Position numbers and translations under genes: made by a program | Source of the DNA: Amycolatopsis cihanbeyliensis | GTDB lineage: Bacteria > Actinomycetota > Actinomycetes > Mycobacteriales > Pseudonocardiaceae | NCBI RefSeq assembly: GCF_006715045.1 | Contig: NZ_VFML01000001.1 | Location: 992,001-1,056,000 of the forward strand | Reading direction: 5' to 3' | DNA: 64,000 nucleotides | Part shown: piece by piece, positions 16,594 to 24,673 of the stretch | How the letters are laid out: each line of letters begins with the position of its first letter | Position numbering within the stretch: the stretch's first letter is position 1 | The notes under the pieces: generated by a model | The model's database searches: none | What the model was told of the DNA's origin: nothing | What the model saw: the letters and a program-made list of their open reading frames with translations, nothing else

Positions 16594-17271
16594 ATGACGC
16601 GTGTGACCACGACCAACCAGCGCGAGTACGGCGGGATGTCCGCCGATGCCCGCAAGGCGCGGCGGCGGGCGGAGCTGCTGCGGGCCGGGTTGGACCTGCT
16701 CGGCACGGCGGGCATGCCGGGCCTGACGGTGCGCGGGGTGGTGGACCGGGCGCAGCTCGCGCCGCGCTACTTCTACGAGAGCTTCAGCAACATCGACGAG
16801 CTGGCGATCGCCGTGTTCGACCAGGTCGTGCGGGAGATGATCGACACCGGCCTGGCCGCGATCGCCGAGGCGGGGACGACCCTCCGTGCGCGGGTGCACG
16901 CGGGGCTCGGCGCGGTGGCCGGGTTGCTGACCGGGGATCCGCGCAAGGGCCGGGTGCTGCTGATCGAGTCGATGGCCAGCCCGGTGCTCGCGCCCCGGCG
17001 GCAGGAGGCCGCGGGCACGATCGCGCGGCTGGTCGCCGAGCAGGCCGATGGCGATCCCGCCTACCGACCCGCCGAGGCGGGAACCACCGCGATCACCGCC
17101 CGCTTCCTGGTCGGCGGGTTCAGCGAGGCACTGGGCGCCCTGATCCAGGGGCCCGGTGAACAGGGCCGTGAAGCCGTGGTCGACCGCTGCACCGAGCTCT
17201 TCCTCGCCTGCGCCGGCGCCTGGCAGGGTCCCCCTGGTACTCGCGACGATCGAGCGGATACGGCGGGGTAG
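16594..17271 (+). CDS. TetR/AcrR family transcriptional regulator
   Basis: 225 residues. N-terminal helix-turn-helix: LTVRGVVDRAQLAPRYFYE followed by SFSNIDELAIAVFDQ, the family pattern. The C-terminal helical domain is of usual size. ATG 16594 is chosen; GTG 16603 is possible and neither has a strong ribosome-binding site. The downstream neighbour is on the opposite strand, so no target gene is obvious. Confidence 0.85.
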   Translation: MTRVTTTNQREYGGMSADARKARRRAELLRAGLDLLGTAGMPGLTVRGVVDRAQLAPRYFYESFSNIDELAIAVFDQVVREMIDTGLAAIAEAGTTLRARVHAGLGAVAGLLTGDPRKGRVLLIESMASPVLAPRRQEAAGTIARLVAEQADGDPAYRPAEAGTTAITARFLVGGFSEALGALIQGPGEQGREAVVDRCTELFLACAGAWQGPPGTRDDRADTAG

Positions 17272-17297
17272 GCTCCGCAGAATCCAGCGGACGGTTT

Positions 17298-17480
17298 TCA
17301 TGGCCGAGGTGAGGACTCGCCGCCGCGCTGGCGCATCCCGGCTTCGAAGCGCCCGATCGCGTCGGCGAGCATCGTGGTTCCGTCGATGGTGGTGTCGAGC
17401 AGGTCAGCCGCGTCACGGAAAGCGCCCCGCGCCCAGGTGGCGGCCAGGCCGTCGCGGGTGAGTTCGTTGTGCAGGGTCAT
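17298..17480 (-). CDS. Small hypothetical protein, 60 aa
   Basis: ATG 17480 with AGGTG upstream, 31 bp after the methyltransferase stop and on the same strand. Starts MTLHNELTRDGLAATWARG and continues with a helical, acidic segment (DAADLLDTTIDGTTMLADAI). It reads like a folded helical protein, but no family is recognised, so it could be the last gene of the methyltransferase/GRDP-like operon or a chance frame. Confidence 0.4.
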   Translation of the reverse strand: MTLHNELTRDGLAATWARGAFRDAADLLDTTIDGTTMLADAIGRFEAGMRQRGGESSPRP

Positions 17481-17511
17481 TTGACGGCACCTGAAACCGG
17501 CGGCCTGCGCG

Positions 17512-18180
17512 TTACCTCCGACGTCTGCTTTCGACCAGGAGTGTGCCCACGTTGGCCGGGTCCGGTGCGGGCAGGACCCGTGCGTGGACCTCGGTGTAGC
17601 CGTGTCTGGTCAGGAGTTCGGTCCACTGGTCGGGGTGGTAGCTCCAGCGGGCCATCGCAACCTGTGCGCCGGTGTAGCCGGCGGCCCACATGCCGATGGC
17701 GCCGGTGGTGGTGTCGGGGATGTGGGGGGCGTGGGAGAACACCAGTCGGCCGCCGGGGGCAAGCCGGTCCAGCACGGCCGGGAGCAGGACGTTGGGGTCG
17801 GTGAACCACACGGCTCCCCAGATCGAGTAGATCGCGTCCCACCGCCGGTTGGTGGTGATGAGGAAGTCGAGCACGTCGCCCCGCTCGAAGTGCGCGTTGG
17901 CCAGCTCGCCCCAGCGAGCGTGGGCGGCCTCGACCTGAACCGGGGAGAGGTCTACACCGGTGGCGGTGATGCCCATGGTGGCCAGTGCCGCGACGGCGTT
18001 GCCGCGGCCGTGGCCGAGTTCCAGCGTGGTGAGCGGGTCGCCGAGCAACTCGTCCCCGGGCCCGTGACCTTCGTATTGGCACCAGCCGAAGGCGTTCTTC
18101 AGTGCGTCCTCGGGGGTTTCGTCGGCGACGCCGCGGCCGTAGCGATCCCAGTAGCCGGCCGGGTCGGTGATGGAAGGCAT
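17512..18180 (-). CDS. Class I SAM-dependent methyltransferase
   Basis: 222 residues. Motif I is LELGHGRGNAVAALA with GVDLSPVQVEAA as the acidic loop that binds the ribose of SAM; FERGDVLDFL and LAPGGRLVFSHAP follow in the expected order. Substrate unknown; small-molecule methylation is likely. ATG 18180 begins MPSITDPAGYWDRYGRG, a start often seen in this subgroup. It lies downstream of the GRDP-like gene, separated by 117 bp with a hairpin at 18239-18264, and belongs to a locus with an XRE regulator. Confidence 0.85.
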   Translation of the reverse strand: MPSITDPAGYWDRYGRGVADETPEDALKNAFGWCQYEGHGPGDELLGDPLTTLELGHGRGNAVAALATMGITATGVDLSPVQVEAAHARWGELANAHFERGDVLDFLITTNRRWDAIYSIWGAVWFTDPNVLLPAVLDRLAPGGRLVFSHAPHIPDTTTGAIGMWAAGYTGAQVAMARWSYHPDQWTELLTRHGYTEVHARVLPAPDPANVGTLLVESRRRR

Positions 18181-18238
18181 GGACGGGCAACGTACTCCCG
18201 CCGGTCGATCATGGCCCGTCGACCTGGCCCAGGTTGGT

Positions 18239-18264
18239 GTGCTGGCACGCTGGCGGGCCAGCAC
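18239..18264 (-). terminator. Hairpin between the GRDP-like and methyltransferase genes
   Basis: A perfect 8-bp stem, GTGCTGGC (18239-18246) and GCCAGCAC (18257-18264), with a 10-base loop, lies in the spacer between two same-strand genes. It could attenuate read-through or stabilise the transcript. Confidence 0.35.
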
Positions 18265-18297
18265 GCTACAGCCGCGCTGGCCCCGCCGGTCAGATGA

Positions 18298-18762
18298 TTA
18301 GTGGCTGTCCGTGCCCGGGTGGCACGGCGAGCACTTCGTGAAGTCCGCTTCCCACAGCGGCCAGTCCACCGCGAATCCGCGCTCGGCGACCACCTCGGCG
18401 GTCCGCGCCACGGTGCCGTCGACCTTGCGCTCGACTTCGGGCACGTGGTGCAGGTACTCGCCCTGGTTGTATCGCCGGCAGAACTCGGCGTAGGGCTTCG
18501 TGTCCAGGATGAGCGTGTGCACGGCGATGTCCACCAGCTCCCCCGGTCCCAGCTCGCGGTGCTGGCCGCGCGGCTCCATCGCGGTGAGCAGGTAGGCCAC
18601 GGCCTGCCCAAGCAGCCGTTCGGCCATACTCTGGTCGAACGGGTGGTCCCGCATCAACAGAGCGACTTCCTTGTTCCACACCTCGGGGGTCAGGTAGTCC
18701 TGTGGGTCGCGCAAGGCCACCGTCTCGGTGGACGGCGCGTCGAGGGTGCTCGTCATCGTCAT
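18298..18762 (-). CDS. GRDP-like (glycine-rich domain-containing) family protein
   Basis: 154 residues. The central segment ELVDIAVHTLILDTKPYAEF followed by HHVPEVE resembles the actinobacterial proteins annotated as glycine-rich domain-containing (GRDP-like), and the C-terminus KCSPCHPG is a conserved-looking CxxC pair. ATG 18762 follows GGAAAGGGG. The gene is divergent from an XRE/TPR regulator and precedes a methyltransferase gene, a combination I recall from streptomycetes. Role unknown. Confidence 0.65.
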   Translation of the reverse strand: MTMTSTLDAPSTETVALRDPQDYLTPEVWNKEVALLMRDHPFDQSMAERLLGQAVAYLLTAMEPRGQHRELGPGELVDIAVHTLILDTKPYAEFCRRYNQGEYLHHVPEVERKVDGTVARTAEVVAERGFAVDWPLWEADFTKCSPCHPGTDSH

Positions 18763-18953
18763 GTCCCCTTTCCCGACTGGCCGGGCCATCGCCGCCCGAC
18801 ACGCACCCAGAGCACCACCAAGCGGTGGCACGCTGCCGCGGTTGTGCCAGGTTGACCAGCGGCTTTGTCGAGTTGACACGAATCCCTGGTCCGGGCCGAC
18901 AGTGCTGAATAGGCTGGTTGGTTGCCTGGAGCCAGGCGGTAAAGGGGACGCCG

Positions 18954-20243
18954 ATGACCCACGACGCCGTACGTGATCCCGGGGTGCGCGCCGCGCTGCG
19001 TACCGGCCAGCCCGGAGCCATCGTGCGCGCCGTCCGGCACACCCGCCACCTCACGCTCGCCCAGCTCGCCGTCCGCTGCCACACCACCGGCTCCCACCTG
19101 TCCCGGCTCGAACGCGGCCAGCGCGGGCCGCGCAGCGTCGGGGTCCTGCGGGCTCTGGCCACGCGCTGGATATCCCGCCGGCCTGGCTCGGCGTGGCCGA
19201 CCCGCCACGCGCGTGCCTGCCGAACCCGCGATCAGCGACTACGCTGCACGGCATCCTGCCGCCCCCACGGAGGAAGCTGATCGGATGCGACGCCGCACCC
19301 TGCTCGCCGGTGCCACCGGCCTGGCCGGCACGGCCATCCCGGCACCGGCCACGCGCAGGGGCAAGCGCTCGAACATGCGCTCCTGCTGTCGCCAGCACGT
19401 CTCGACGCCGAGTCGCTCACCGAACCCCAACTCGCGCGACTGACCTCCGACCTGCGCACCCTGTTCGCCGCCGGGCGCTACCAACAGGTCGCCGACCAGC
19501 TTCCCCGCGCGGTGGCCGCAGCCAGGACCGCGAACCGGTATCTCGCCGATCTGTGGACCCTGACCAGCGAGATCGGCGTCAAGCTCAGTAATGACCTGAT
19601 CTCTTGGACCGCCGCCGATCGTGCCGTCCAGGCCGCGCACCGTGCCGGCGACCAACTCGCTCATGCCACCGCCAGCCGGTCCTGGGCCATCGCGCTGCGC
19701 CGCACCGGCTACCGCGGCCTGGCCAACCGCGCCGTACTCGACACCGCTGCGGCACTGCAACCCGAACTACACCGCGGCCCCGGCTACCTCGCCTCCTACA
19801 GTGCCCTGACCAGCACCGCCGCCTACACCGCCGCCGGCGCCGGTGACCGCGATACCATGAACACCCTGCTCACCGAAGCCGCCGACACCGCCGAACACCT
19901 CGGCAATCCCGCCCGGGTGGCCATCCAGCTCTACCGTGTCAGCAGCGCCCGCGCCCTCGGCGACTACGGCACCGCGCTCCACACCGCCCGCCGCGTCCAT
20001 CCCGACACCATCCCGACTGGCGAACGCCGAGCCCGCCACTGGGCCAACGTCGCCCGAGCACTCCACGCCTGGGACAAACCCACCGAGTGCTACCGCGCCC
20101 TCCTGGCCGCCGAGCACGCCGCCCCCGACGAAGTGCGCTACCGACCACCCATCCAGGCCATCACCCGAGATCTGCTGCGCTCACCCGCCGCGCCCACCCT
20201 GCGCGGCCTGGCTCACTTCGCCCACCGCACCGGCGTCACGTAG
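18954..20243 (+). pseudogene. XRE/TPR-type regulator broken by three single-base frameshifts
   Basis: The intact form would be about 430 residues: an XRE domain (IVRAVRHTRHLTLAQLAVRC, SHLSRLERGQRG), then a linker with MRRRTLLAGATG, then a helical TPR-like domain to TAG at 20241-20243. Frame changes fall near 19161-19166, 19207-19213 and 19351-19356. Each is repaired by adding one G to the sequence CCACGCGC, after which the original frame is restored. ATG 18954 has AAAGGGG upstream. Either a decaying gene or sequencing errors. It is divergent from the GRDP-like gene it probably controls. Confidence 0.75.
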
Positions 20244-20265
20244 CTGGTGAACCGGTGTTGCGCGG

Positions 20266-20451
20266 GTGACGGCGGTTACGAGGGCTGTTCGGTGCGGCCG
20301 GCGCCGCGTCGCCGACGCCGGCAAACGCCGCGTCATCCTCGCCCACCACGCCGACGGCGAGTTCATCGGCACCATCGCCTGCGCCACCAAGCTGTCCACC
20401 GGCACGGTCAGACATATCCGCCGATTCTCGGCGGTTACTACGGGGACCTGA
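20266..20451 (+). CDS. Possible small helix-turn-helix protein or remnant
   Basis: 61 residues from ATG 20266. The segment VILAHHADGEFIGTIACATK then LSTGTVRHIRRF looks like a helix-turn-helix with a resolvase-type recognition helix. It lies 22 bp after the frameshifted regulator. There is no clear ribosome-binding site, and the N-terminus is arginine-rich. It may be a fragment of a larger gene. Low confidence. Confidence 0.3.
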   Translation: MTAVTRAVRCGRRRVADAGKRRVILAHHADGEFIGTIACATKLSTGTVRHIRRFSAVTTGT

Positions 20452-20464
20452 CCCGGCAGCACTC

Positions 20465-21373
20465 TCAGATCGGGCGGGCGTCGATGGCCGTGCGCAGCTT
20501 CCGCCGCGTGTGCTCCACCCGCCGGGCCCGGTAGGCGATCGGGAAGTACCGCAGGCGTTCCGGCAGCAGCGGCACCGTGTAGGCGATCAGCCTGCCGAGC
20601 AGCCGCAGCCTGCGCTCGTCGCCATCCGTCCAGCGCAGGCCGAGCGCGCGCCGGGCGGGCTCCGGGGTGGTGCCCACGGTGACGAAATGCTGCAACCGCC
20701 CCACCGGCGCGGTCACGATCCGCCACAGCGGCACGAGCGTCCGCGGCAGCCCCAGCGGCGGCCCGATGTTCCTGATACCACTGAGGTAGTCCCGCGCGAC
20801 GGTGCTCGGCCGTAACCGGTCTCGCACCACCTCGTCGAAGTACTCAACGAACTCGGCGTAGGTGGCCGGGATGTGCTGAGGCGGCACCGAGAAGTTCCGC
20901 AGAAGTTGCACCGTCTCGGTGTAGTAGTCCTCCTTCTCCCGCTCGGTCAGCGGGCGGCGGGCGAAGTACCGCGCACCCTCGAGGAACGCGTAGGCGCCGG
21001 TGAGCAGCACCCAGGCCCACGGGCCCGCGGACAGTGCGGTGTGCCGCGCGCCGTCCGCGTCGGTGGTGTTCAACGTCGCGTGCATCTCGCGCAGCCGGTC
21101 GGCCTCGCTCAGCGCCTCTGTGCCGCCGTACACCCACATCTGCACCGACGCGATACTGCGCAAGGCACGGCCGACCGGATCGGTGCGGAACGTCGAGTGC
21201 TCGTCCACCACCGCGGCGATGGTCGGTTCCATGGTCTGCAACAGGAATGCCGTACCCGCGGTCAGCGAGAAGGTGACCAGCCCGATCTCCTCCCACATCC
21301 GGCTGCCGGGCTCGATCGGGCGGCGTGGCGCCCGATCACCGACCGGTGTCGCAACCCGCTCTGCCTGTGTCAC
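20465..21373 (-). CDS. DUF2236 / MpaB-like oxygenase family protein
   Basis: 302 residues. Family marks: SRMWEEIGLVTFSLTAGTAF, the His-containing ATLNTTDADGARHTAL segment near the usual haem/iron ligands, and a helical body with EFVEYFDEVV. Members related to latex-clearing protein and MpaB are haem oxygenases; whether this one binds haem was not tested. GTG 21373 has AGAAGG 7-8 bases upstream; ATG 21391 would add six residues. It stands alone between opposing regulators and a transporter. Confidence 0.75.
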   Translation of the reverse strand: MTQAERVATPVGDRAPRRPIEPGSRMWEEIGLVTFSLTAGTAFLLQTMEPTIAAVVDEHSTFRTDPVGRALRSIASVQMWVYGGTEALSEADRLREMHATLNTTDADGARHTALSAGPWAWVLLTGAYAFLEGARYFARRPLTEREKEDYYTETVQLLRNFSVPPQHIPATYAEFVEYFDEVVRDRLRPSTVARDYLSGIRNIGPPLGLPRTLVPLWRIVTAPVGRLQHFVTVGTTPEPARRALGLRWTDGDERRLRLLGRLIAYTVPLLPERLRYFPIAYRARRVEHTRRKLRTAIDARPI

Positions 21374-21466
21374 GTGCCCACCTTCTCCCATCTAGTAACA
21401 CACGTTGGCAGATTAGGTATCTGGAAACGACCGTGTCAAGATTGCGGCGTCCTCGGCGCCGCCGGG

Positions 21467-22972
21467 TCAGAGCGTGATGCCCAGCACCGCTCCGCCGAGG
21501 GCGTAGACGACGACCGTGATCAGCACCAGGGAGATCACGTTCAGCCAGACCCCGCCCTTGATCATCTGGCCCATGGTGAGGTGCCCGGAACCGAAGGCGA
21601 TGGCGTTCGGCGGGGTCGCGACCGGCAGCATGAACGCGCAGGTCGCGGCCAGCGCGGCCGGGATCACCAGCAACATCGGCCCGAACCCGAGCCCCACCGC
21701 GACCCCGGCCAGGATCGGGATGAACGCCGCCGCGGTGGCGGTGTTGCTGGTCAGCTCGGTGAGCAGCAGCACGAGTCCCGCGGTGATCAGCACGAGCAGC
21801 ACCGTCGGCAGGGTGCCGAGCGCGCCCACCTGGTCACCGATCCACTCGCTCAGCCCGGTGTCGGTGAACTGGCTGGACAGGCTCAGCCCGCCACCGAACA
21901 GCAGCAGCACGCCCCAGGGCAGTTGCTTGGCGGTGTCCCAGTTCAGCGTCCGCACGCCCCTGGCCCCATCGACCGGCAGGATGAACAGCACCACGGCCAC
22001 CGCCATGGCGATCCCGGCATCGGAGATCCGATCCAGCCAGGGCAGCGCCTCCGCGACGGCGTCGATGTCCGCGAAGGTGGGGATGAAGATCCAGCTCAGC
22101 GCCGCGGCCACGAACACGATGAGCGCGTTCCACTCACCCCGGCTCATCGGACCCATCTCGTCCAGTTGCTCGCGGATCAGCTCGCGGCCGCCGGGCAGGG
22201 TCTTCGACGCGGGCGGAAAGACGAACCGGGCCAGCACCAGCCAGGCCAGCACCAGCAGCACCACGGAAATCGGGACGCCGAAGAGCATCCACTGCCCGAA
22301 GCCGATCTCGATCCCGAAGTTGTCCTCGAGATAGCCGACCATGAAGGTGTTCGGCGGGGTACCGATGATGGTGCTCAGCGAGCCGATCGAGGCCGCGTAG
22401 GCGATCCCGAGCATCAGGGCGGTGGCGAAGTTGGTGTCCCCCTTGCCGCTGCCGAGCTGACCGACCAGCCCCAGCACCGACAGGCCGATCGGCAGCATCA
22501 TCACGGTGGTCGCGGTGTTGCTGACCCACATGCTGATGAAGGCCGTGGCGATCATGAATCCGGCGATCAGCCGGACCGGACTCGTGCCGACGGCCAGCAC
22601 CGTGCGCAGCGCGATCCGCTTGTGCAGGTTCCAACGTTGCATCGCCAGCGCCAGCATGAACCCGCCCATGAACAGGAAGATCACGTCATTGGCGTAGGGC
22701 GCGGCGGCGTCGTCGATGCTCGCCACGTTGAAGATCGGGAACAGCACCAGCGGCAGCAGCGCCGTCGCGGCCAGCGGCAACGCCTCGGTCATCCACCATG
22801 ACGCCATCAGCACCGCCACGGCCGCGGTGGCCTTGCCCGCGGTCGACAGGCTGTCCGGCAGGACGAGGAAGACCAGCAACGCGAGGACCGGCCCCACCGC
22901 GAGACCGACCCACTGGCGTTTCACCGTCCCCGGCTTCAACGCCGTGGTCGCATCGTCCTGCACCTGTGACAT
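21467..22972 (-). CDS. SLC13/DASS family sodium:dicarboxylate symporter
   Basis: 501 residues, about 12 membrane segments. The two SNT signature loops of the family are present: MWVSNTATTVMMLP and TSNTATAAAFIPI, each in the clam-shell hairpin regions. Expected to import succinate, malate, fumarate or similar anions with sodium. ATG 22972. It is divergent from the ammonia-lyase-like gene 97 bp away. Substrate not determined. Confidence 0.9.
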   Translation of the reverse strand: MSQVQDDATTALKPGTVKRQWVGLAVGPVLALLVFLVLPDSLSTAGKATAAVAVLMASWWMTEALPLAATALLPLVLFPIFNVASIDDAAAPYANDVIFLFMGGFMLALAMQRWNLHKRIALRTVLAVGTSPVRLIAGFMIATAFISMWVSNTATTVMMLPIGLSVLGLVGQLGSGKGDTNFATALMLGIAYAASIGSLSTIIGTPPNTFMVGYLEDNFGIEIGFGQWMLFGVPISVVLLVLAWLVLARFVFPPASKTLPGGRELIREQLDEMGPMSRGEWNALIVFVAAALSWIFIPTFADIDAVAEALPWLDRISDAGIAMAVAVVLFILPVDGARGVRTLNWDTAKQLPWGVLLLFGGGLSLSSQFTDTGLSEWIGDQVGALGTLPTVLLVLITAGLVLLLTELTSNTATAAAFIPILAGVAVGLGFGPMLLVIPAALAATCAFMLPVATPPNAIAFGSGHLTMGQMIKGGVWLNVISLVLITVVVYALGGAVLGITL

Positions 22973-23069
22973 CGCTCACCTCCGATTTCGAGTGCCGGAA
23001 ATGTACCGCGAGATCACCATCCCGGTCACACCTTTACCGGCCCCCGGCGGCATCGTCCATAGTGATCGG

Positions 23070-24530
23070 ATGCGGACCGGCGAGATCACCATCCGGCTGG
23101 ACGGCCATACCCTGCGCTGTGCCGACGTCGCCATGGCCGCGGCGGCCACCGGCCCCCTGGCGCTCGAGGTGTCCCCGTACGCGCTGCGCACCGCCGAGCG
23201 AGCCTGGCGACTGGCCGAGGATCTCAGTTGCCACCGGACGGTCTACGGCCGTACCACCGGGGTCGGCGCCAACAAGGACGACACCGTGCAGGGCGAGGGC
23301 TCCACCGAGCACGGCCTGCGGTTGCTACGCAGCCACGCGGGCGCCGGTGGCGACCGGATGCCGGACGGTCAGGTCACCGCGATGATGGTGATCCGGCTGA
23401 ACCAGCTACTCACCGGGCGCTCCGGAATCAGTCCCACCCTGATCGCCGCGCTGGCCGACGCGCTGCGCGCCGGCTCGCTGCCGCTGGTACATCGGCTCGG
23501 CGCGATCGGCACCGGTGACCTCACCCCGCTGGCCGAGACCGCGCTGGCGCTCGCCGGCGAGCACACCTGGTTACGGCATCCGATCCCGCCGGTGCCCGTG
23601 CACGCGGGCGACGCGCTGGCGTTCATGAGCAGCAACGCCGCCACCCTCGCCGAGGCGACCCTGGCCGCGCTGCGGTTGGACACGCTGACCAAGGCCAGCC
23701 ACGCGGTAGCCGCACTGTCCTATGTGGCCCTCGGCGGTAACCCGGAGGCCTACGCCACGCCGGTGCACGAGGCCCGGCCGCACCGGGGGCAGGTCGCCTG
23801 CGCCGCGGAGATGCGCAGGATGCTGGGGATGGAAGGCACCCCCGCACCCGGTCGTCGCATCCAGGATCCGTTCGGGCTGCGCGCCTTCCCCCAGGTGCAG
23901 GGGCCCGCGCTGGACTCGGTGCGGTACCTGCGCGAGGTGCTGGCCGTGGAGATCAACGCGGGCACCGAGAACCCGATGATCTCCACGACCCACGGCAATG
24001 CCTACCATCACGCGCACTTCCACACCGCCTACGTGGCCTCGGCACTGGACCAGGCCAGGGCCACCGTGCACCAGGTCGCCGAGCTGTCCGCCGCCCGGCT
24101 CGGCGACCTGGTCGAACCGGAGTTCACCGGGCTGCGGCCGTTCCTGGCCGCCGGGCCGGCCGGCAGCTCCGGGGTGATGATCCTGGAGTACGTCGCGCAC
24201 GACGCGCTCACCGAACTGCGGCAGGCCGCGCTGCCGGTGACCCTGGGCACCGCCGTGGTCTCCCGCGGCCTGGAGGATCACGCCAGCTTCTCCACCCAGG
24301 CCGCGCGGGCGGCCACCGCGGCCTGCGCGGCCTACCGGCAGCTGCTGGCCTGCGAGCTGGTCGCCGCCGTGCGCGCACTGCGGATGCGGGAGGCGGACCT
24401 CGGCGGCCTGCCGGCCGGTGCGGCGTACCAGCGGGCTGCGGAGGTGCTCGACCCTGACCTCGCGGACCGCCCGCTGACCGCCGATATCGCCCGCGCCGCG
24501 GAGGTGCTGGACAGCCTGGCGACCGTCTAG
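23070..24530 (+). CDS. Aromatic amino acid lyase (HAL/PAL) family protein with altered MIO motif
   Basis: 486 residues, homologous to histidine ammonia-lyase: YGRTTGVGANKDD (residues 59-71) matches the Tyr-bearing loop, VLAVEINAGTENPMI matches the glutamate region, and ARLGDLVEPEFTGLRPFL is a family segment. The Ala-Ser-Gly triad that forms the MIO cofactor (GASGDLAPL) reads GTGDLTPL at 147-154, one residue short, and the Tyr of QDxYxLR is Phe268. Ordinary ammonia-lyase chemistry is therefore doubtful. ATG 23070 has CATAGT 7 bases upstream, suggesting a leaderless transcript. Confidence 0.8.
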   Translation: MRTGEITIRLDGHTLRCADVAMAAAATGPLALEVSPYALRTAERAWRLAEDLSCHRTVYGRTTGVGANKDDTVQGEGSTEHGLRLLRSHAGAGGDRMPDGQVTAMMVIRLNQLLTGRSGISPTLIAALADALRAGSLPLVHRLGAIGTGDLTPLAETALALAGEHTWLRHPIPPVPVHAGDALAFMSSNAATLAEATLAALRLDTLTKASHAVAALSYVALGGNPEAYATPVHEARPHRGQVACAAEMRRMLGMEGTPAPGRRIQDPFGLRAFPQVQGPALDSVRYLREVLAVEINAGTENPMISTTHGNAYHHAHFHTAYVASALDQARATVHQVAELSAARLGDLVEPEFTGLRPFLAAGPAGSSGVMILEYVAHDALTELRQAALPVTLGTAVVSRGLEDHASFSTQAARAATAACAAYRQLLACELVAAVRALRMREADLGGLPAGAAYQRAAEVLDPDLADRPLTADIARAAEVLDSLATV

Positions 24531-24563
24531 CTGTAGCCGACCAACGCCCACCCAGCCCAAAGG

Positions 24564-24660
24564 CCCTGAACGTGGCGTTCGAGACGTCAGACGTCCCAAA
24601 CGCCACGTTCGCGACGTTGAACGCCCGGAAAGCCACGTTCAGGGCAGTACCGGACGGCGG
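24564..24660. repeat. Inverted intergenic repeat between convergent genes, copy 1
   Basis: Arms CCCTGAACGTGGC (24564-24576) and GCCACGTTCAGGG (24632-24644) match perfectly; between them is a 30-bp periodic module with CACGTTC and GACGT steps. It lies between the convergent ammonia-lyase-like and pfkA genes, and a related copy lies between another convergent pair at 27910-27990. Probable bidirectional terminator or REP-like element. Confidence 0.65.
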
Positions 24661-24673
24661 CGACGGGTGGGCG

